A DNA stretch of 64,000 bases from Erythrobacter sp. YT30 (GCF_001542875.1 NZ_LMAF01000001.1:372001-436000), one strand, 5' to 3'. Shown: positions 36,224 to 47,627, numbered from the stretch's first letter. Numbers and translations are program-made. Notes: generated from the sequence alone by a model not told the origin.

Positions 36224-38394
36224 GGCGTCTGACTTTCAGCGGCGACCTGCGGCGGTGCAGTCTGCGGTGTTTGCGGCGCGGAGGCGTTTGCGCTTGTTTC
36301 AGGCGCCTGCCCAGTTATCGCGGCCGCAGGAGGCGGTGAGCCCGACGCCGCCTGATCTTCGCGCGGAACAATCGCGTCACCGGCAATCTCCTCCGATTGG
36401 GCGGCAGCGAGGCGGGCTTCTGCCTCAACCCGATCAAAGATTTCCTCATCGCGCGAAGGTGGGCGCGTCACGCTTTCCCCGCGCTCGGCAGCATAAGCTG
36501 CATATCGCCGCTCAAGCCTTTGCTGCGCCGTGCCGCCCCATTGCTTTTCAAGCGAGCGCAATTGTTCCAGTCCGCGCTCAGGATCGAACATGAATGTCAT
36601 CACATCGCGTGCAATTGGATATGCTGAGCCTGACCCACCGCCATGCTCAATGACGACCGCGCCTGCATAGCGCGGATTTTCGAATGGAGCGAAAAACACA
36701 AAGAGACCGTGGTCACGGTACTTCCATGGGCCACTGCGACCATCCGACACGCTCAAGGAAACGACCTGGGCAGTGCCCGTTTTCCCGGCGAGCTTGATCC
36801 CTTCAATCGGCAATTGCGCCCGGCGAGCGGTTCCTGCGCCGTTCACTACATTGCTCATCGCCTGACGGATATAGCCCATATCGTCTTCGTTGAAATTGTA
36901 GCTCGGCATTTCAGGAGCTTTGCCATCGAGCAGCAGTCTCGGATTGACGACTTTGCCCGTTGCAAGCCTAGCTGCAAGGACGCCCAATTGTAATGGACTG
37001 GCGAGGTAATACCCCTGACCGATCGAGGCGTTCACGGTGTCATGCGGCCGCCACGGCTCACCAAACTTGTTCACCTTCCAGGTGGGATCGGGAACGGTGC
37101 CGTAAAACTGGCTCGCCACGGGGAGGGGGTATTGTTGCCCCATGCCCATCAGCTTCGCCATATCGGCAACTTTCTCAAAGCCGATTTGCTGGGCGAAATG
37201 ATAGAAATAACTGTCGCAGCTTTGCGCGATGGCCTTGTCCATATCGACAACGCCGTGGCTTGAGTGGCAGCGGAAAAAGCGATTTCCGATCTGCCGACCG
37301 CCGCCGCAAACCACCGTGTCTGTCGGTTTCACTCCCGCTTGAAGGAAAGCCATGCAATGCATTGGTTTGATGGTTGATCCGGGCGGATAGAGGCCCTGCA
37401 GAACCTTGTTGCGCAAGGGCACACGCTCATCTTCGCGAAGCATTGCGTATTCGATGCTGCCGATACCATCGGAAAAGCTATTGGGATCAAAGCTTGGCAT
37501 GGATGCCATGCAGAGAAGATCGCCCGTGGCGCAATCCATGACGACAACCGAGCCGCTTTCCAGGCCAATGCGGCGCGCGGCATAATCCTGCAGCGGGCCA
37601 TCAATAGTAAGCGTCACCGGATCGCCGGGCGTGTCTTCGCGGGTCTCAAGATCGCGCACCACGCGGCCCGATGCTGTGACTTCCACCCGGCGCCCACCCG
37701 GTTTCCCGCGCAAATCCTCCTCAAACAGACGCTCAAGACCATCTTTGCCGATCTTGTATCCCGGCGTCAGAAGCAGAGGGTTTCGATCTTCCTCGGCGTA
37801 TTGCTCGGCATCCGCTGGGCCGACATATCCGATTAGGTGCGCGACGGAGGATGCGGTTGGGTAGTATCTGGAAAAGCCGCGCTGCGGGATGACGCCTTGA
37901 AGATCAGGCAATCGAACGCTGAGAGCTGCGAACTCATCAAAATTTAGACCGCTTGCAACCTCAATCGGTTGATAACCGCTTTTCTCGCTCACTTCGCGTT
38001 TGAGATCGGCAATTCGGGTCGGTTCAAGCTGTAGTAACTCGCCGATCTGATTGATCGTTCCTTCAGGATCATCGAGCCGCTCTGGAATGATATCGACACG
38101 GAAATCGGCGCGGTTGGAGGCGAGGGGGGAGCCATTGCGATCAAGAATCCATCCGCGGCGCGGCGGGATCAGGGTCAGATTGACCCGGTTGCTTTCAGAT
38201 TCGAGCCGGTATTTCTCATTCTCAGCAATCGCGAGATATCCCATCCGCCCTGCGAGCAGCACAGCGATCCCGCCCTGCAATCCGCCGAGAACAACAGCGC
38301 GCCTGTCAAATGTGTTCTTGAGCGTGGAAGCGTTGATTATCTGCGTCGTTCGGCGCTTTGGCTGTCCACTGCGCCATGTCAGCCAATTCTTCAC
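36220..38394 (-). CDS. mrdA: Penicillin-binding protein 2 (elongation transpeptidase)
   Basis: Class B PBP working with RodA in the elongasome. It has one membrane anchor at about 33-56, then the pedestal domain (IPPRRGWILDRNGSPLASNRA). The transpeptidase motifs are in order: STIK (Ser340-Lys343, nucleophile), SCD (392-394, in place of the SxN motif) and KTGTAQ (538-543). At 724 aa it is longer than typical PBP2 because of a C-terminal tail (about 640-724) rich in Ala, Pro, Glu and Gln, predicted to be disordered and periplasmic. It overlaps mreD upstream and rodA downstream by 4 nt each. Confidence 0.96.
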   Translation of the reverse strand: MKNWLTWRSGQPKRRTTQIINASTLKNTFDRRAVVLGGLQGGIAVLLAGRMGYLAIAENEKYRLESESNRVNLTLIPPRRGWILDRNGSPLASNRADFRVDIIPERLDDPEGTINQIGELLQLEPTRIADLKREVSEKSGYQPIEVASGLNFDEFAALSVRLPDLQGVIPQRGFSRYYPTASSVAHLIGYVGPADAEQYAEEDRNPLLLTPGYKIGKDGLERLFEEDLRGKPGGRRVEVTASGRVVRDLETREDTPGDPVTLTIDGPLQDYAARRIGLESGSVVVMDCATGDLLCMASMPSFDPNSFSDGIGSIEYAMLREDERVPLRNKVLQGLYPPGSTIKPMHCMAFLQAGVKPTDTVVCGGGRQIGNRFFRCHSSHGVVDMDKAIAQSCDSYFYHFAQQIGFEKVADMAKLMGMGQQYPLPVASQFYGTVPDPTWKVNKFGEPWRPHDTVNASIGQGYYLASPLQLGVLAARLATGKVVNPRLLLDGKAPEMPSYNFNEDDMGYIRQAMSNVVNGAGTARRAQLPIEGIKLAGKTGTAQVVSLSVSDGRSGPWKYRDHGLFVFFAPFENPRYAGAVVIEHGGGSGSAYPIARDVMTFMFDPERGLEQLRSLEKQWGGTAQQRLERRYAAYAAERGESVTRPPSRDEEIFDRVEAEARLAAAQSEEIAGDAIVPREDQAASGSPPPAAAITGQAPETSANASAPQTPQTAPPQVAAESQTP

Positions 38395-38945
38395 CCGACC
38401 CTCCGGGAGCGTGCCAATCGGAACCGATCAAGCCGCGCCACCATGCGGGCTAGCACAGGATAGAACAACACTGAGAACAGGATCTGAGGCACTGCTGCGA
38501 ACATGAGGAACGGGGTTAGGTCTGCACCGGATACTACAATTGCGGACAAAACATAAACGATAATGGCAAGGCTGGCGGCAAACCAATCCTGCCAAAACCC
38601 GCGCCATGGGATACGGCTTTCGATTATTTCAAGCGCAATCATTGTGAGCGACCATAGCAGAATAGCACTTCCGAATGGCTGTCCACTGAACAGATCGTCG
38701 AATGCTCCCAAGGGAACTCCAACCCAAAGAGGGAGCAGACCTGGACGCATCACCCGCCATGCGACCAGCATGACAAAGCCCAATGGTGGGAAAATCGGCA
38801 TGACCGTTGCAAGAAAGACTGCAGGCAAAAAGCTCGCCAGCATGATCGAGGCGTAGGGGACAGTGAGCGCGCGCCAAGGCGATTGTTCCCGGTTGATCTG
38901 CCGGGACATGCTCCGCGCGCGGGACATTTGGCTAAGCCGCGCCAT
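38391..38945 (-). CDS. mreD: Rod-shape-determining protein MreD
   Basis: Small polytopic membrane protein of 184 aa with about five hydrophobic helices and basic termini. Sequence identity of MreD is weak across bacteria; the call rests on size, the helical pattern (LPLWVGVPLGAFDDLFSGQPFGSAILLWSL is the typical MreD middle segment) and its exact place between mreC and mrdA. It overlaps mreC by one base and mrdA by 4 nt. It helps anchor the MreBC complex. Confidence 0.92.
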   Translation of the reverse strand: MARLSQMSRARSMSRQINREQSPWRALTVPYASIMLASFLPAVFLATVMPIFPPLGFVMLVAWRVMRPGLLPLWVGVPLGAFDDLFSGQPFGSAILLWSLTMIALEIIESRIPWRGFWQDWFAASLAIIVYVLSAIVVSGADLTPFLMFAAVPQILFSVLFYPVLARMVARLDRFRLARSRRVG

Positions 38946-39904
38946 TATTCCGCCTCTTGCGTTTCGGGTGTTCCCCCTGGAGGCGGCGCGACCTGAGGCT
39001 CATCATCGAGCGCTTCATCGGTAAGCGGTTGTTCGAGCGGAATTCGCGACGCGGCGACGGGTTCCGGCTGATAAATCGGTTCTACCGAGACGAAGTCCGC
39101 TTCAGCGGGATTGGCGATCAATGCGGCAAGCCCGCCATCGGGTAGAACTTCACTCATCACGGCGACCGCCACACCGGGACGATAATATCCACCTGCACCT
39201 GAAGTCACAAAGACGTCGCCTTCCTTGAAGGGATTGACGCCCAGATTGATGAGACGAATGCGGAGTAAGCCATCACCGCGCCCTTCGGCAAAAGCGACAG
39301 TGGAATCCGATGTGCGGCGTACGGGCACAATGCTCTCGCTGTCAGTCAGGAGCAGAACGCGCGAAGAATTACGCGCAACTTCGAGGACACGGCCCACTAC
39401 CCCGCGCGGGCTGCGCACGGGCATTCCGACTTCGATGCCATCGATGCGGCCTGCGCTGATCACTGCGAAACGTCGGCTGCTTGACGCGCTCGATCCGATC
39501 AAGCGGGTGATGGCAATCGGCTCAATCTCGCTATCCGCGAGCGCGACCAGTTCCTTTAGGCGCTCATTCTCCTGTTCGAGAGCTTCTGCTTCGGCCAGTT
39601 TGACGCGGGCCAGCTCTACTTCTTCGCGTAAGGCCGCGTTCTGGTCAGCGGCTTCGAAGTATCCGGAAAGGTAATCCCAAACGCTTGTGGTTTCCTCGCG
39701 CACAACCGCAGTCGCGGTTCCTGCTGGTGCGCTCATGTCCTGAGCAGCACCGCGAAGGGGAGCAAGGCTGGAGGGTTGCCAAAGCGACAGGATCAGCAGC
39801 GCGAGGCCAAGCAGCGCGCCAAGTCCAGCGAGCACATAGCCTGTAAAGACTGAGTATTGCGCCTTCTTGGAAAAGCCCGTCCGGCGCGATGATGGCGACG
39901 CCAT
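38945..39904 (-). CDS. mreC: Rod-shape-determining protein MreC
   Basis: Bitopic inner-membrane protein, 319 aa: a short cytosolic N-terminus, one membrane helix (about 18-42), a periplasmic coiled coil (about 85-125, EVELARVKLAEAEALEQENERLKELVAL), then the beta-barrel MreC domain (AGRIDGIEVGMPVRSPRGVVGRVLEV, VLLLTDSESIVPVRR, GDVFVTSGAGGYYRPGVAVAVM). The C-terminus is Pro/Glu-rich. It lies 64 nt after mreB and links MreB filaments to PBP2. Confidence 0.95.
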   Translation of the reverse strand: MASPSSRRTGFSKKAQYSVFTGYVLAGLGALLGLALLILSLWQPSSLAPLRGAAQDMSAPAGTATAVVREETTSVWDYLSGYFEAADQNAALREEVELARVKLAEAEALEQENERLKELVALADSEIEPIAITRLIGSSASSSRRFAVISAGRIDGIEVGMPVRSPRGVVGRVLEVARNSSRVLLLTDSESIVPVRRTSDSTVAFAEGRGDGLLRIRLINLGVNPFKEGDVFVTSGAGGYYRPGVAVAVMSEVLPDGGLAALIANPAEADFVSVEPIYQPEPVAASRIPLEQPLTDEALDDEPQVAPPPGGTPETQEAE

Positions 39905-39968
39905 GGCTTGCCTGTATCCTTCCTATCCGGGCATTTAGCACCGGTCCTCTTATTGCGACCTTAAGCGA

Positions 39969-41198
<1,230 letters not shown>

Positions 41199-41201
41199 TC
41201 A

Positions 41202-43049
41202 ATGACCCGTTTTACGCCTCAAATTCGCCGTCTTCCGCCTGGTCTCGTGAACAGGATCGCGGCTGGGGAAGTGGTGGAACGGCCTGCTGCGGCTTTGAAA
41301 GAGCTCGTCGAGAACGCGATTGATGCAGGATCGACACGAATCGCTATTGCCCTGAAAGATGGCGGTTTGGTATCGCTCGAAGTTACCGACAATGGTTGCG
41401 GAATGGATGCGGAGGATATCGCTTTGGCGTTGGAGCGCCATGCAACCTCCAAACTGCCAGACGAAGCGATTGAGATGGTCACCTCGCTCGGTTTTCGAGG
41501 AGAGGCATTGCCGTCAATCGCAAGCGTTGCCGAAGTCACGATCGAAAGCCGCCCGCATGATGCCGACACTGGCTGGCGGCGAGTTGTCGATCATGGCGAA
41601 ACGGTAAGCGAAGAGCCAGTGGCGCTTCCCCCCGGAACGCGGGTGAGGGTCGAAAACCTTTTCGCCAAAGTGCCCGTTCGCCGCAAATTTTTACGCACCG
41701 CGCGCAGCGAATACATTGCGAGCCTCGACTGCGTGCGTCGCCTCGCCATGGCACGGCCCGATATCGCCTTTACGCTGACCAACGAAACCGATGGGAAGGT
41801 GCGCAAGAGCCTCATCACGCAAAGCAACGAGGATTTGCCATCACGCGTCGCGCAAATTGTGGCGCGCGAATTGAAAGACAATTCCGTGCTCATCGATCTG
41901 GAGCGCGAAGCGCCGGGCGGCACCATGCGTCTTACGGGCATTGCAGGGCTGCCCACATACAATCGCGGCGTTGCCGATCACCAATACCTGTTCGTCAATG
42001 GGCGTCCGGTCAAAGATAAGCTGCTTACCGGCGCGGTTCGAGGAGCCTATTCGGATATGCTCGCGCGCGATCGCCATGCAGTGCTCGCGCTGTTTCTCGA
42101 AATCCCTCCGCAAGATGTGGACGTGAACGTGCATCCGGCGAAAACAGAAGTGCGTTTTCGCGATGCTAGCGGTGTGCGCGGGTTTATCGTTTCAGGACTG
42201 AGGCGCGCGCTCGACACCGGTGACAGGCGATCCGCTCAAGGCCCAGATCGCGCAGCAATGGAACGCTGGCAGCAGGAACCTGCTCGTGAAGAGCAAGCGC
42301 CGGCCTTGCGATCAATCTTCGAAGGCCGCGACTGGTCAACACCCGAACAGCGCGTAGCCGAACCACGCGTCGATTGGCCGGCAAGTCGCGACACTGCGTT
42401 GCCGCAAGGCCGCGCAGAAGAGGCCGCGCCACTGCCACAAGATGCGAGCGCATACCCGCTTGGCATTGCGCGCGGGCAAGTCGCCAAAACCTACATCGTT
42501 GCAGAAAGCGCCGATGGCCTTGTGTTAGTCGATCAGCACGCGGCGCATGAGCGGCTTGTCCTTGAACGGCTAAAAAATGCCGGGGCAGGGGAGGCGGCAC
42601 AACGGTCTCAGGCTTTGCTCGTCCCCGATGTCGTAGAAATGGACGAGGTGGATTGTGACCGCCTGGAGAATGCTGCCGAGGGGCTTTCCCGCTACGGCCT
42701 CAGCATCGAACGGTTTGGTCCTTGCGCAATGCTGGTGCGCGCAGTGCCCGCTGCGATTGCCAAAGCGGATACAGGCAAGCTTTTGCGTGATCTTGCGGAT
42801 GATATCGCCAAGCATGGCAGCCAGGCTGATAGCGGATCGCTGCTGCTTGCAGAAAAGCTGGAATATGTCCTTGCCACCATGGCGTGCCACGGATCGGTAA
42901 GGGCAGGGCGGGTGCTATCGGTGGCAGAGATGAACGCACTGCTGCGCGAAATGGAGGCAACTCCACGATCGGGCCAGTGCAATCACGGCCGCCCCACCTG
43001 GGTCAAACTCAGCACGGACGACGTTGAAAAGCTGTTCGGTCGTCACTGA
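41202..43049 (+). CDS. mutL: DNA mismatch repair protein MutL
   Basis: GHKL ATPase coordinating mismatch repair, 615 aa. N-terminal ATPase motifs: ELVENAIDAGS (catalytic Glu and Mg-binding Asn), DNGCGM and GFRGEALPSI. The C-terminal dimerisation domain carries the endonuclease signature DQHAAHERLVLERL (DQHAx2Ex4E), plus ATMACHGSVRAG and QCNHGRPT. So this MutL, like most outside the gamma-proteobacterial MutH lineage, should nick DNA itself. The middle (about 330-420) is a low-conservation linker. Confidence 0.97.
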   Translation: MTRFTPQIRRLPPGLVNRIAAGEVVERPAAALKELVENAIDAGSTRIAIALKDGGLVSLEVTDNGCGMDAEDIALALERHATSKLPDEAIEMVTSLGFRGEALPSIASVAEVTIESRPHDADTGWRRVVDHGETVSEEPVALPPGTRVRVENLFAKVPVRRKFLRTARSEYIASLDCVRRLAMARPDIAFTLTNETDGKVRKSLITQSNEDLPSRVAQIVARELKDNSVLIDLEREAPGGTMRLTGIAGLPTYNRGVADHQYLFVNGRPVKDKLLTGAVRGAYSDMLARDRHAVLALFLEIPPQDVDVNVHPAKTEVRFRDASGVRGFIVSGLRRALDTGDRRSAQGPDRAAMERWQQEPAREEQAPALRSIFEGRDWSTPEQRVAEPRVDWPASRDTALPQGRAEEAAPLPQDASAYPLGIARGQVAKTYIVAESADGLVLVDQHAAHERLVLERLKNAGAGEAAQRSQALLVPDVVEMDEVDCDRLENAAEGLSRYGLSIERFGPCAMLVRAVPAAIAKADTGKLLRDLADDIAKHGSQADSGSLLLAEKLEYVLATMACHGSVRAGRVLSVAEMNALLREMEATPRSGQCNHGRPTWVKLSTDDVEKLFGRH

Positions 43050-43061
43050 CCTAGAGACCAC

Positions 43062-43460
43062 TCACAGGTAGGTTTTGATCAAATCGATCAGTTCGTCAGG
43101 GCCCACTGGCTTTGCGAGCGTTCTGTCTGCACCCACTGTCATCGCGGTCGAGATTGCGTGGTATTGATCCTGCACGAATGAGCCGCTGATAGCGATCACG
43201 GGGGCCGGATGATGGCGCACTTGCTTGAGCGCTGAAATCAGCTTGATCCCGCCATCCTGCACAAACTTGCCATCCTGCTTGATGAGTAGATCAGAAATGA
43301 CGAGATCAACGTCATTGTCGTCAATGAATTCAAGAGCGCTTGTTGCATCAGTGTGCAACGAGACACGATAGCCCGCATCTTCCAAAGACATCTGAAGAAG
43401 AGGACCGAAATCCGGATCATCCTCCAGAATCATAATTACTGGCGTTTTGTCCTTTGCCAT
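43062..43460 (-). CDS. Single-domain response regulator
   Basis: Receiver-only CheY-like protein. From ATG 43460 (MAKDKTPVIMILEDDPDF) it is 132 aa with the acidic pair LEDD near the N-terminus, the phospho-acceptor Asp57 in DVDLVISDLLI, and the Lys of TLAKPVG near the end. The frame stays open to a TTG at 43700 that overlaps the kinase stop, and ATG 43526 is also possible; the residues added are not receiver-like, so the short form is preferred with modest certainty. There is no output domain. It lies directly downstream of the hybrid histidine kinase, its likely partner. Confidence 0.82.
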   Translation of the reverse strand: MAKDKTPVIMILEDDPDFGPLLQMSLEDAGYRVSLHTDATSALEFIDDNDVDLVISDLLIKQDGKFVQDGGIKLISALKQVRHHPAPVIAISGSFVQDQYHAISTAMTVGADRTLAKPVGPDELIDLIKTYL

Positions 43461-43696
43461 GTGCTCCGGCTTACCCCGTGTTTGATCCCAATCGCCAAAA
43501 CTGCGCTCTCTCGATAGCTGCTCCATGACCTTATTCCAATGCTCGATACGTGAGACCTTGGGACTGGATTCCGAAATCCTGTCAGGCATCACTCGAAACG
43601 AAATGCTTCTGTTATGATCACGGCGCTGATGATCGCGTCTTAATACGGGAAAACCACTAGTCGTGCTGGCTGATGTCGATCGCGTTATTGTGGCGA

Positions 43697-46105
43697 TCAA
43701 GCTTGATCGAGCACTCTTCTAATCTGGTAAGATGTAATACCTGGCCCCGATGGCTTCGGCAAAAGCGGCGCGATCACTTCGCCCATTTCCTCATCGGTGA
43801 AGCCCGTATATCCCGACATGTAGAGGATTGGGATTTCAGGTAGGATTTCGCGCGCCTGGCGGGCCAGTTCAAATCCGCCAATTCCGCCGGGCATCACAAC
43901 ATCGGTAAGAATGAGATCAGGTTTCGCGCCGTCTTGAAGCAGTTCCAGCGCTTCTTGCCCGGAGGACGTCTCAATCACCTTGTAGTTCAGCTCTTTCAGC
44001 ACTTCGCTGAGCTGGTCGAGCAGAAACTCTTCGTCTTCTGCGACAAGGATCGTTTCACCATTGCCATAGGTGAGGGGAGCGGTTGGCAACGGCTCTTCCT
44101 TGCCGGTCTCTTTGGAGCCACGAGGGAGGTAAAGCTTGATCGATGTTCCTTCGCCTTCTTCGGTGTAGATGCGCAAATCTCCACTCGATTGCTGTACAAA
44201 TCCGTACACCATCGAGAGGCCGAGGCCCGTGCCCGAATTGACGCCCTTGGTCGTAAAGAACGGATCGAGTGCTCGAGACGCGACTTCCTTGGTCATACCC
44301 GGCCCATTGTCTGACACGGCAATCTCGACAAATCGCTGAACCCGGTCAGGCCGTTCTTCCAAACCGTCTTCATCGGTGGGGATCAACGGCACCTGGTCGA
44401 GCGTACCAACCAAATCAACGGGCAGTTCTTCGAGTGTGCGCGAATCTATCCGGATCAAATTGCCTTTGTTGTGCTGCATGATCGCATCGCGGCTGTTGAG
44501 GATGAGGTTGAGCAGCGCATTTTGCAGCTGGCCGGAATCGCAGAACACCATTTCTTCAGGTTCAGGTTCGGCAAACACGATCTCGATTGAAGCTTCCAAT
44601 GCGGGTTCGACCAGTTCCTTCAGCTCCGAATAGATATCGCTCACTTTGTGGGCGGAGGCCCGCGCGGGCTGTTTCTTGGCAAAAGCCAAAAGCCTGCTTG
44701 TCAGTTCAGATCCTCTGGTGATCGACTTAAGCGCTGCCTCAGTCGATCGCTTTCCGCGGTCGCTCAGTTCCTCTCGGCGGATGAGTTCGAGCGCGTACTG
44801 CATGGTGTTGAGCAGATTGTTGAAGTCATGTGCAATGCCGCCCGTGAGCTGACCCAAGGCATCAAGCCGCGATTGGCGCTCAATATGCTGACGATTGCGT
44901 TCGGCCTCTGAAACGTCATCAAGCACCACGACCGTTTTAAGCGGTGATGCATCACTGCGTACCAATGACGATGTGACCCGGACATAGCGGCTGTCGCTCG
45001 ATGAAGCAGTCGTCATTAGGTGAACCTCGCCGCCGATCTTTTGTCCTACCAAGGCCCGAGCAATGGGATCGTGTGAGGATTCAAGCGGCTGCATATCTGC
45101 AGGGTCAAGAAAGGTGATCTCTTCCGGCCAGTCGAAAGGGGGATCCTTCTTCCCGCCAGAAATCATCTGACGCCCCGCATTATTGATCATCAACACCTGG
45201 CGCTGATCATTCAATCCGATGATCGCGCCGGAAACAGTATCGAACACGGTGTTGAGCAACGCGATGGAGACCTCGTTGGCCTTGCGCGTCTCGACCAGTT
45301 CAGTGATGTCTCTGCCGATGCCGAGCACAAAGCGCGCACCTGCTTCGTCTTCGAATCGAGCTTTCTTGGTGAACAAGATGCGCCGCTCGCCAGAGGGGAA
45401 TTGAATGCTCTCTTCCGTTTCGGAAAAGCCGGTTTCCAATGCCTTGCGGTCTTGTTCGAGAAATTCGTCGCGCTCGTTATCTTCGTATTGTTCGAGGGTC
45501 GTTGTGCCGATCACCGATGCGCGCTGATCTTCGGGATAGAATTTCAAAAAGTTTTCGTTCGCTTCAACAATGCGAAACTCTTCGTCCTTAACGAAAACCG
45601 CATCGGGAATGTGATCGAGCACCAGGCTCTGGAACTGCAGGGCAGATTTCAGTTTTTCTTCGGCTGCCCGCGACGCTGTCACATCATGCGCAATGCCAAG
45701 GATAAACGGCGTGCCGTTTGCGTTTTCAAACCGGATTTTCTTGGATTGAAAGGTGCGTGTGCTCTGACCGGCGACCGTGATGTGCTCAACGGCCTCGGAC
45801 TTGCCCTTTGCGAATGCTTCGCGGTCTGCGGCAAGATAGACTTCTACCTCATCAGGAGCGATATCTTCAGCCCCAGTGGTGCCGAGTATTTCAGCGCGTG
45901 ATTTGTTCGGGAAGACATCAAAAAAGGCTGGATTGCCTTTGATGTGGCGGAATTCCTGGTCCTTCACGAACACGACATCAGGGATGTTCTCGAGGATCAG
46001 TTCGAGAAAATCTCGCGCGTCCTCAACTGTCATCGCCTCGGTTATTGCCGCAAAATCGGGATGCGATGTTTCCCCAGCGCTTGCATCTTTGCTCAATCGA
46101 CCCAC
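43697..46105 (-). CDS. Hybrid sensor histidine kinase with PAS domains and C-terminal receiver
   Basis: Soluble (no membrane helix) multi-domain kinase of 802 aa. Two clear, similar PAS domains (about 34-145 and 156-268, sharing IPD.VFVKD.EFR), then a third PAS-like domain (about 280-400). The HisKA segment has phospho-acceptor His426 in GGIAHDFNNLL. The ATPase has its N-box at about 534-540 (LILNSRD) and VSDNGPGM (Asp598). A receiver domain follows with Asp735 in LILTDVVMPGG. The start is GTG 46105; an in-frame ATG at 46033 is an alternative. The ligand and target pathway are unknown. Confidence 0.92.
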   Translation of the reverse strand: MGRLSKDASAGETSHPDFAAITEAMTVEDARDFLELILENIPDVVFVKDQEFRHIKGNPAFFDVFPNKSRAEILGTTGAEDIAPDEVEVYLAADREAFAKGKSEAVEHITVAGQSTRTFQSKKIRFENANGTPFILGIAHDVTASRAAEEKLKSALQFQSLVLDHIPDAVFVKDEEFRIVEANENFLKFYPEDQRASVIGTTTLEQYEDNERDEFLEQDRKALETGFSETEESIQFPSGERRILFTKKARFEDEAGARFVLGIGRDITELVETRKANEVSIALLNTVFDTVSGAIIGLNDQRQVLMINNAGRQMISGGKKDPPFDWPEEITFLDPADMQPLESSHDPIARALVGQKIGGEVHLMTTASSSDSRYVRVTSSLVRSDASPLKTVVVLDDVSEAERNRQHIERQSRLDALGQLTGGIAHDFNNLLNTMQYALELIRREELSDRGKRSTEAALKSITRGSELTSRLLAFAKKQPARASAHKVSDIYSELKELVEPALEASIEIVFAEPEPEEMVFCDSGQLQNALLNLILNSRDAIMQHNKGNLIRIDSRTLEELPVDLVGTLDQVPLIPTDEDGLEERPDRVQRFVEIAVSDNGPGMTKEVASRALDPFFTTKGVNSGTGLGLSMVYGFVQQSSGDLRIYTEEGEGTSIKLYLPRGSKETGKEEPLPTAPLTYGNGETILVAEDEEFLLDQLSEVLKELNYKVIETSSGQEALELLQDGAKPDLILTDVVMPGGIGGFELARQAREILPEIPILYMSGYTGFTDEEMGEVIAPLLPKPSGPGITSYQIRRVLDQA

Positions 46106-46363
46106 TCCGCTGCAAAGAACGCATCGAATTTGTACGATGCATACGTAACTGCGCGTAGCGAAATCTCAGTTTTCTGAGTATTCGCTACAAAGTAGAGACC
46201 GCGCTGACAGATTTATTGGCGATTGTTAAGGATGAAATTCATCTGACGCCAGCGTAAAGCTGTCGAACTTGCGTTTCAAAACCGAGGATATCTCAAAATT
46301 TGGGTGCTTTCTTGGGTCGCTTATACTTCCGGCAAAGTTGCACTGATTACAGCGACAGGCATT
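46106..46363. other. Intergenic region between hybrid kinase and ychF
   Basis: Holds the promoter region of the hybrid kinase (minus strand) and the 3' flank of ychF. I see no gene and no clear terminator hairpin with a T-run. Confidence 0.4.
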
Positions 46364-47464
46364 TCAGACATTGAATTTGAACAGCATGACATCGCCGTCC
46401 TGCACCAGATATTCCTTGCCTTCTTGCCGTAGTTTGCCCGCCTCACGCGCAGGGCCTTCGCCGCCGAGTTCGACATAGTCGTCATAAGCAATCGTCTCGG
46501 CCCGGATAAAGCCGCGTTCGAAATCGGTATGAATCTCGCCCGCTGCCTGCGGAGCTTTCGCGCCCTTGGGAAAAGTCCATGCGCGCGATTCCTTGGGTCC
46601 CGCGGTGAAGAACGTCTGCAAGCCCAAGAGCTCGTAACCTGCACGGATCACGCGAGTGAGGCCGCTTTCTTTCAGGCCCAGTTCGACTAGATACTCCGCA
46701 CGATCTTCGAGCGGCATCGCGACAAGCTCAGCTTCGATTGCAGCCGATACCACGACTGCCTGCGCGCCCTCAGCTTCGGCCTTTGCAAAAACTTTCGCTG
46801 ATAATTCATTGCCCTCTGCAGCATCTTCTTCAGCGACATTGCAGACGTAAAGAACAGGCTTCGCTGTCAGCAATTGGGCCTGCGCAAACATGCGCGCTTC
46901 CTCATCATCTTTCGGCTCGGTTAGGCGCGCGGGCTTGCCGTCCTTCAAAAGGTCGAGCGCCTGGCCCAGAACGCTTGCAAGGATTTTCGCTTCCTTGTCG
47001 CCTCCGGTCGCGCGCTTTTGCGCGTTGGGAACCCTTTTCTCGAGGCTTTCGAGATCAGCCAGCATCAGCTCGGTTTCTACCACTTCAGCATCGGCAAGCG
47101 GATCGACTTTGTTGGCGACATGCTGGATGTCATCGTCTTCAAAGCAGCGCAAAACGTGCACAATCGCGTCAACTTCGCGGATATTGCCAAGAAACTGGTT
47201 GCCCAAGCCTTCGCCCTGGCTCGCCCCCTGAACGAGACCGGCAATATCGACAAAACCAAGCTGCGTTGCGATGACCTTCGCGCTTTTCGCAATCCCCGCA
47301 ATCTTGTCGAGCCTGTCATCGGGAACGGCAACCTGCCCGACATTCGGTTCAATCGTGCAGAAGGGGTAATTGGCTGCTTGCGCCGCCTGCGTTTCGGTGA
47401 GCGCGTTAAACAGCGTTGATTTGCCGACATTGGGCAAACCCACAATTCCGCAGCGAAAGCCCAT
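46364..47464 (-). CDS. ychF: Redox-responsive ATPase YchF (OLA1 type)
   Basis: Obg-family P-loop NTPase, 366 aa, that prefers ATP. G1 motif GLPNVGKSTLFNALT at residues 8-22, then the G2/G3 region with IEPNVGQVAVPD and VDIAGLVQGASQGEGLGNQFL. A coiled-coil insert follows. The C-terminal TGS domain reads LLGLQTFFTAGPKESRAWTFPKGAKAPQAAGEIHTDFERGFIRAE. The ending QEGKEYLVQDGDVMLFKFNV is the family norm. It acts in ribosome-associated stress physiology. Confidence 0.97.
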   Translation of the reverse strand: MGFRCGIVGLPNVGKSTLFNALTETQAAQAANYPFCTIEPNVGQVAVPDDRLDKIAGIAKSAKVIATQLGFVDIAGLVQGASQGEGLGNQFLGNIREVDAIVHVLRCFEDDDIQHVANKVDPLADAEVVETELMLADLESLEKRVPNAQKRATGGDKEAKILASVLGQALDLLKDGKPARLTEPKDDEEARMFAQAQLLTAKPVLYVCNVAEEDAAEGNELSAKVFAKAEAEGAQAVVVSAAIEAELVAMPLEDRAEYLVELGLKESGLTRVIRAGYELLGLQTFFTAGPKESRAWTFPKGAKAPQAAGEIHTDFERGFIRAETIAYDDYVELGGEGPAREAGKLRQEGKEYLVQDGDVMLFKFNV

Positions 47465-47627
47465 GGCTTTATCCTTAAACTGGTGTTCGGTGTTGATGTA
47501 TGGGGCGCCAGCTATCAGCTAGACAGACGCCCAACTCTACGAACCCGCTCCATTGAGAGTTGAGCGCAAAAGGTCAAGGTTTGCGGGTGATCGGGAAGGA
47601 AAGGGACGGGCTTGGGCGCAAGCAACA

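Noticed and set aside
43461..43700. N-terminal extension of the response regulator to TTG 43700
   Set aside because: It overlaps the kinase stop neatly, but the added 80 residues are not receiver-like and have no other domain character.
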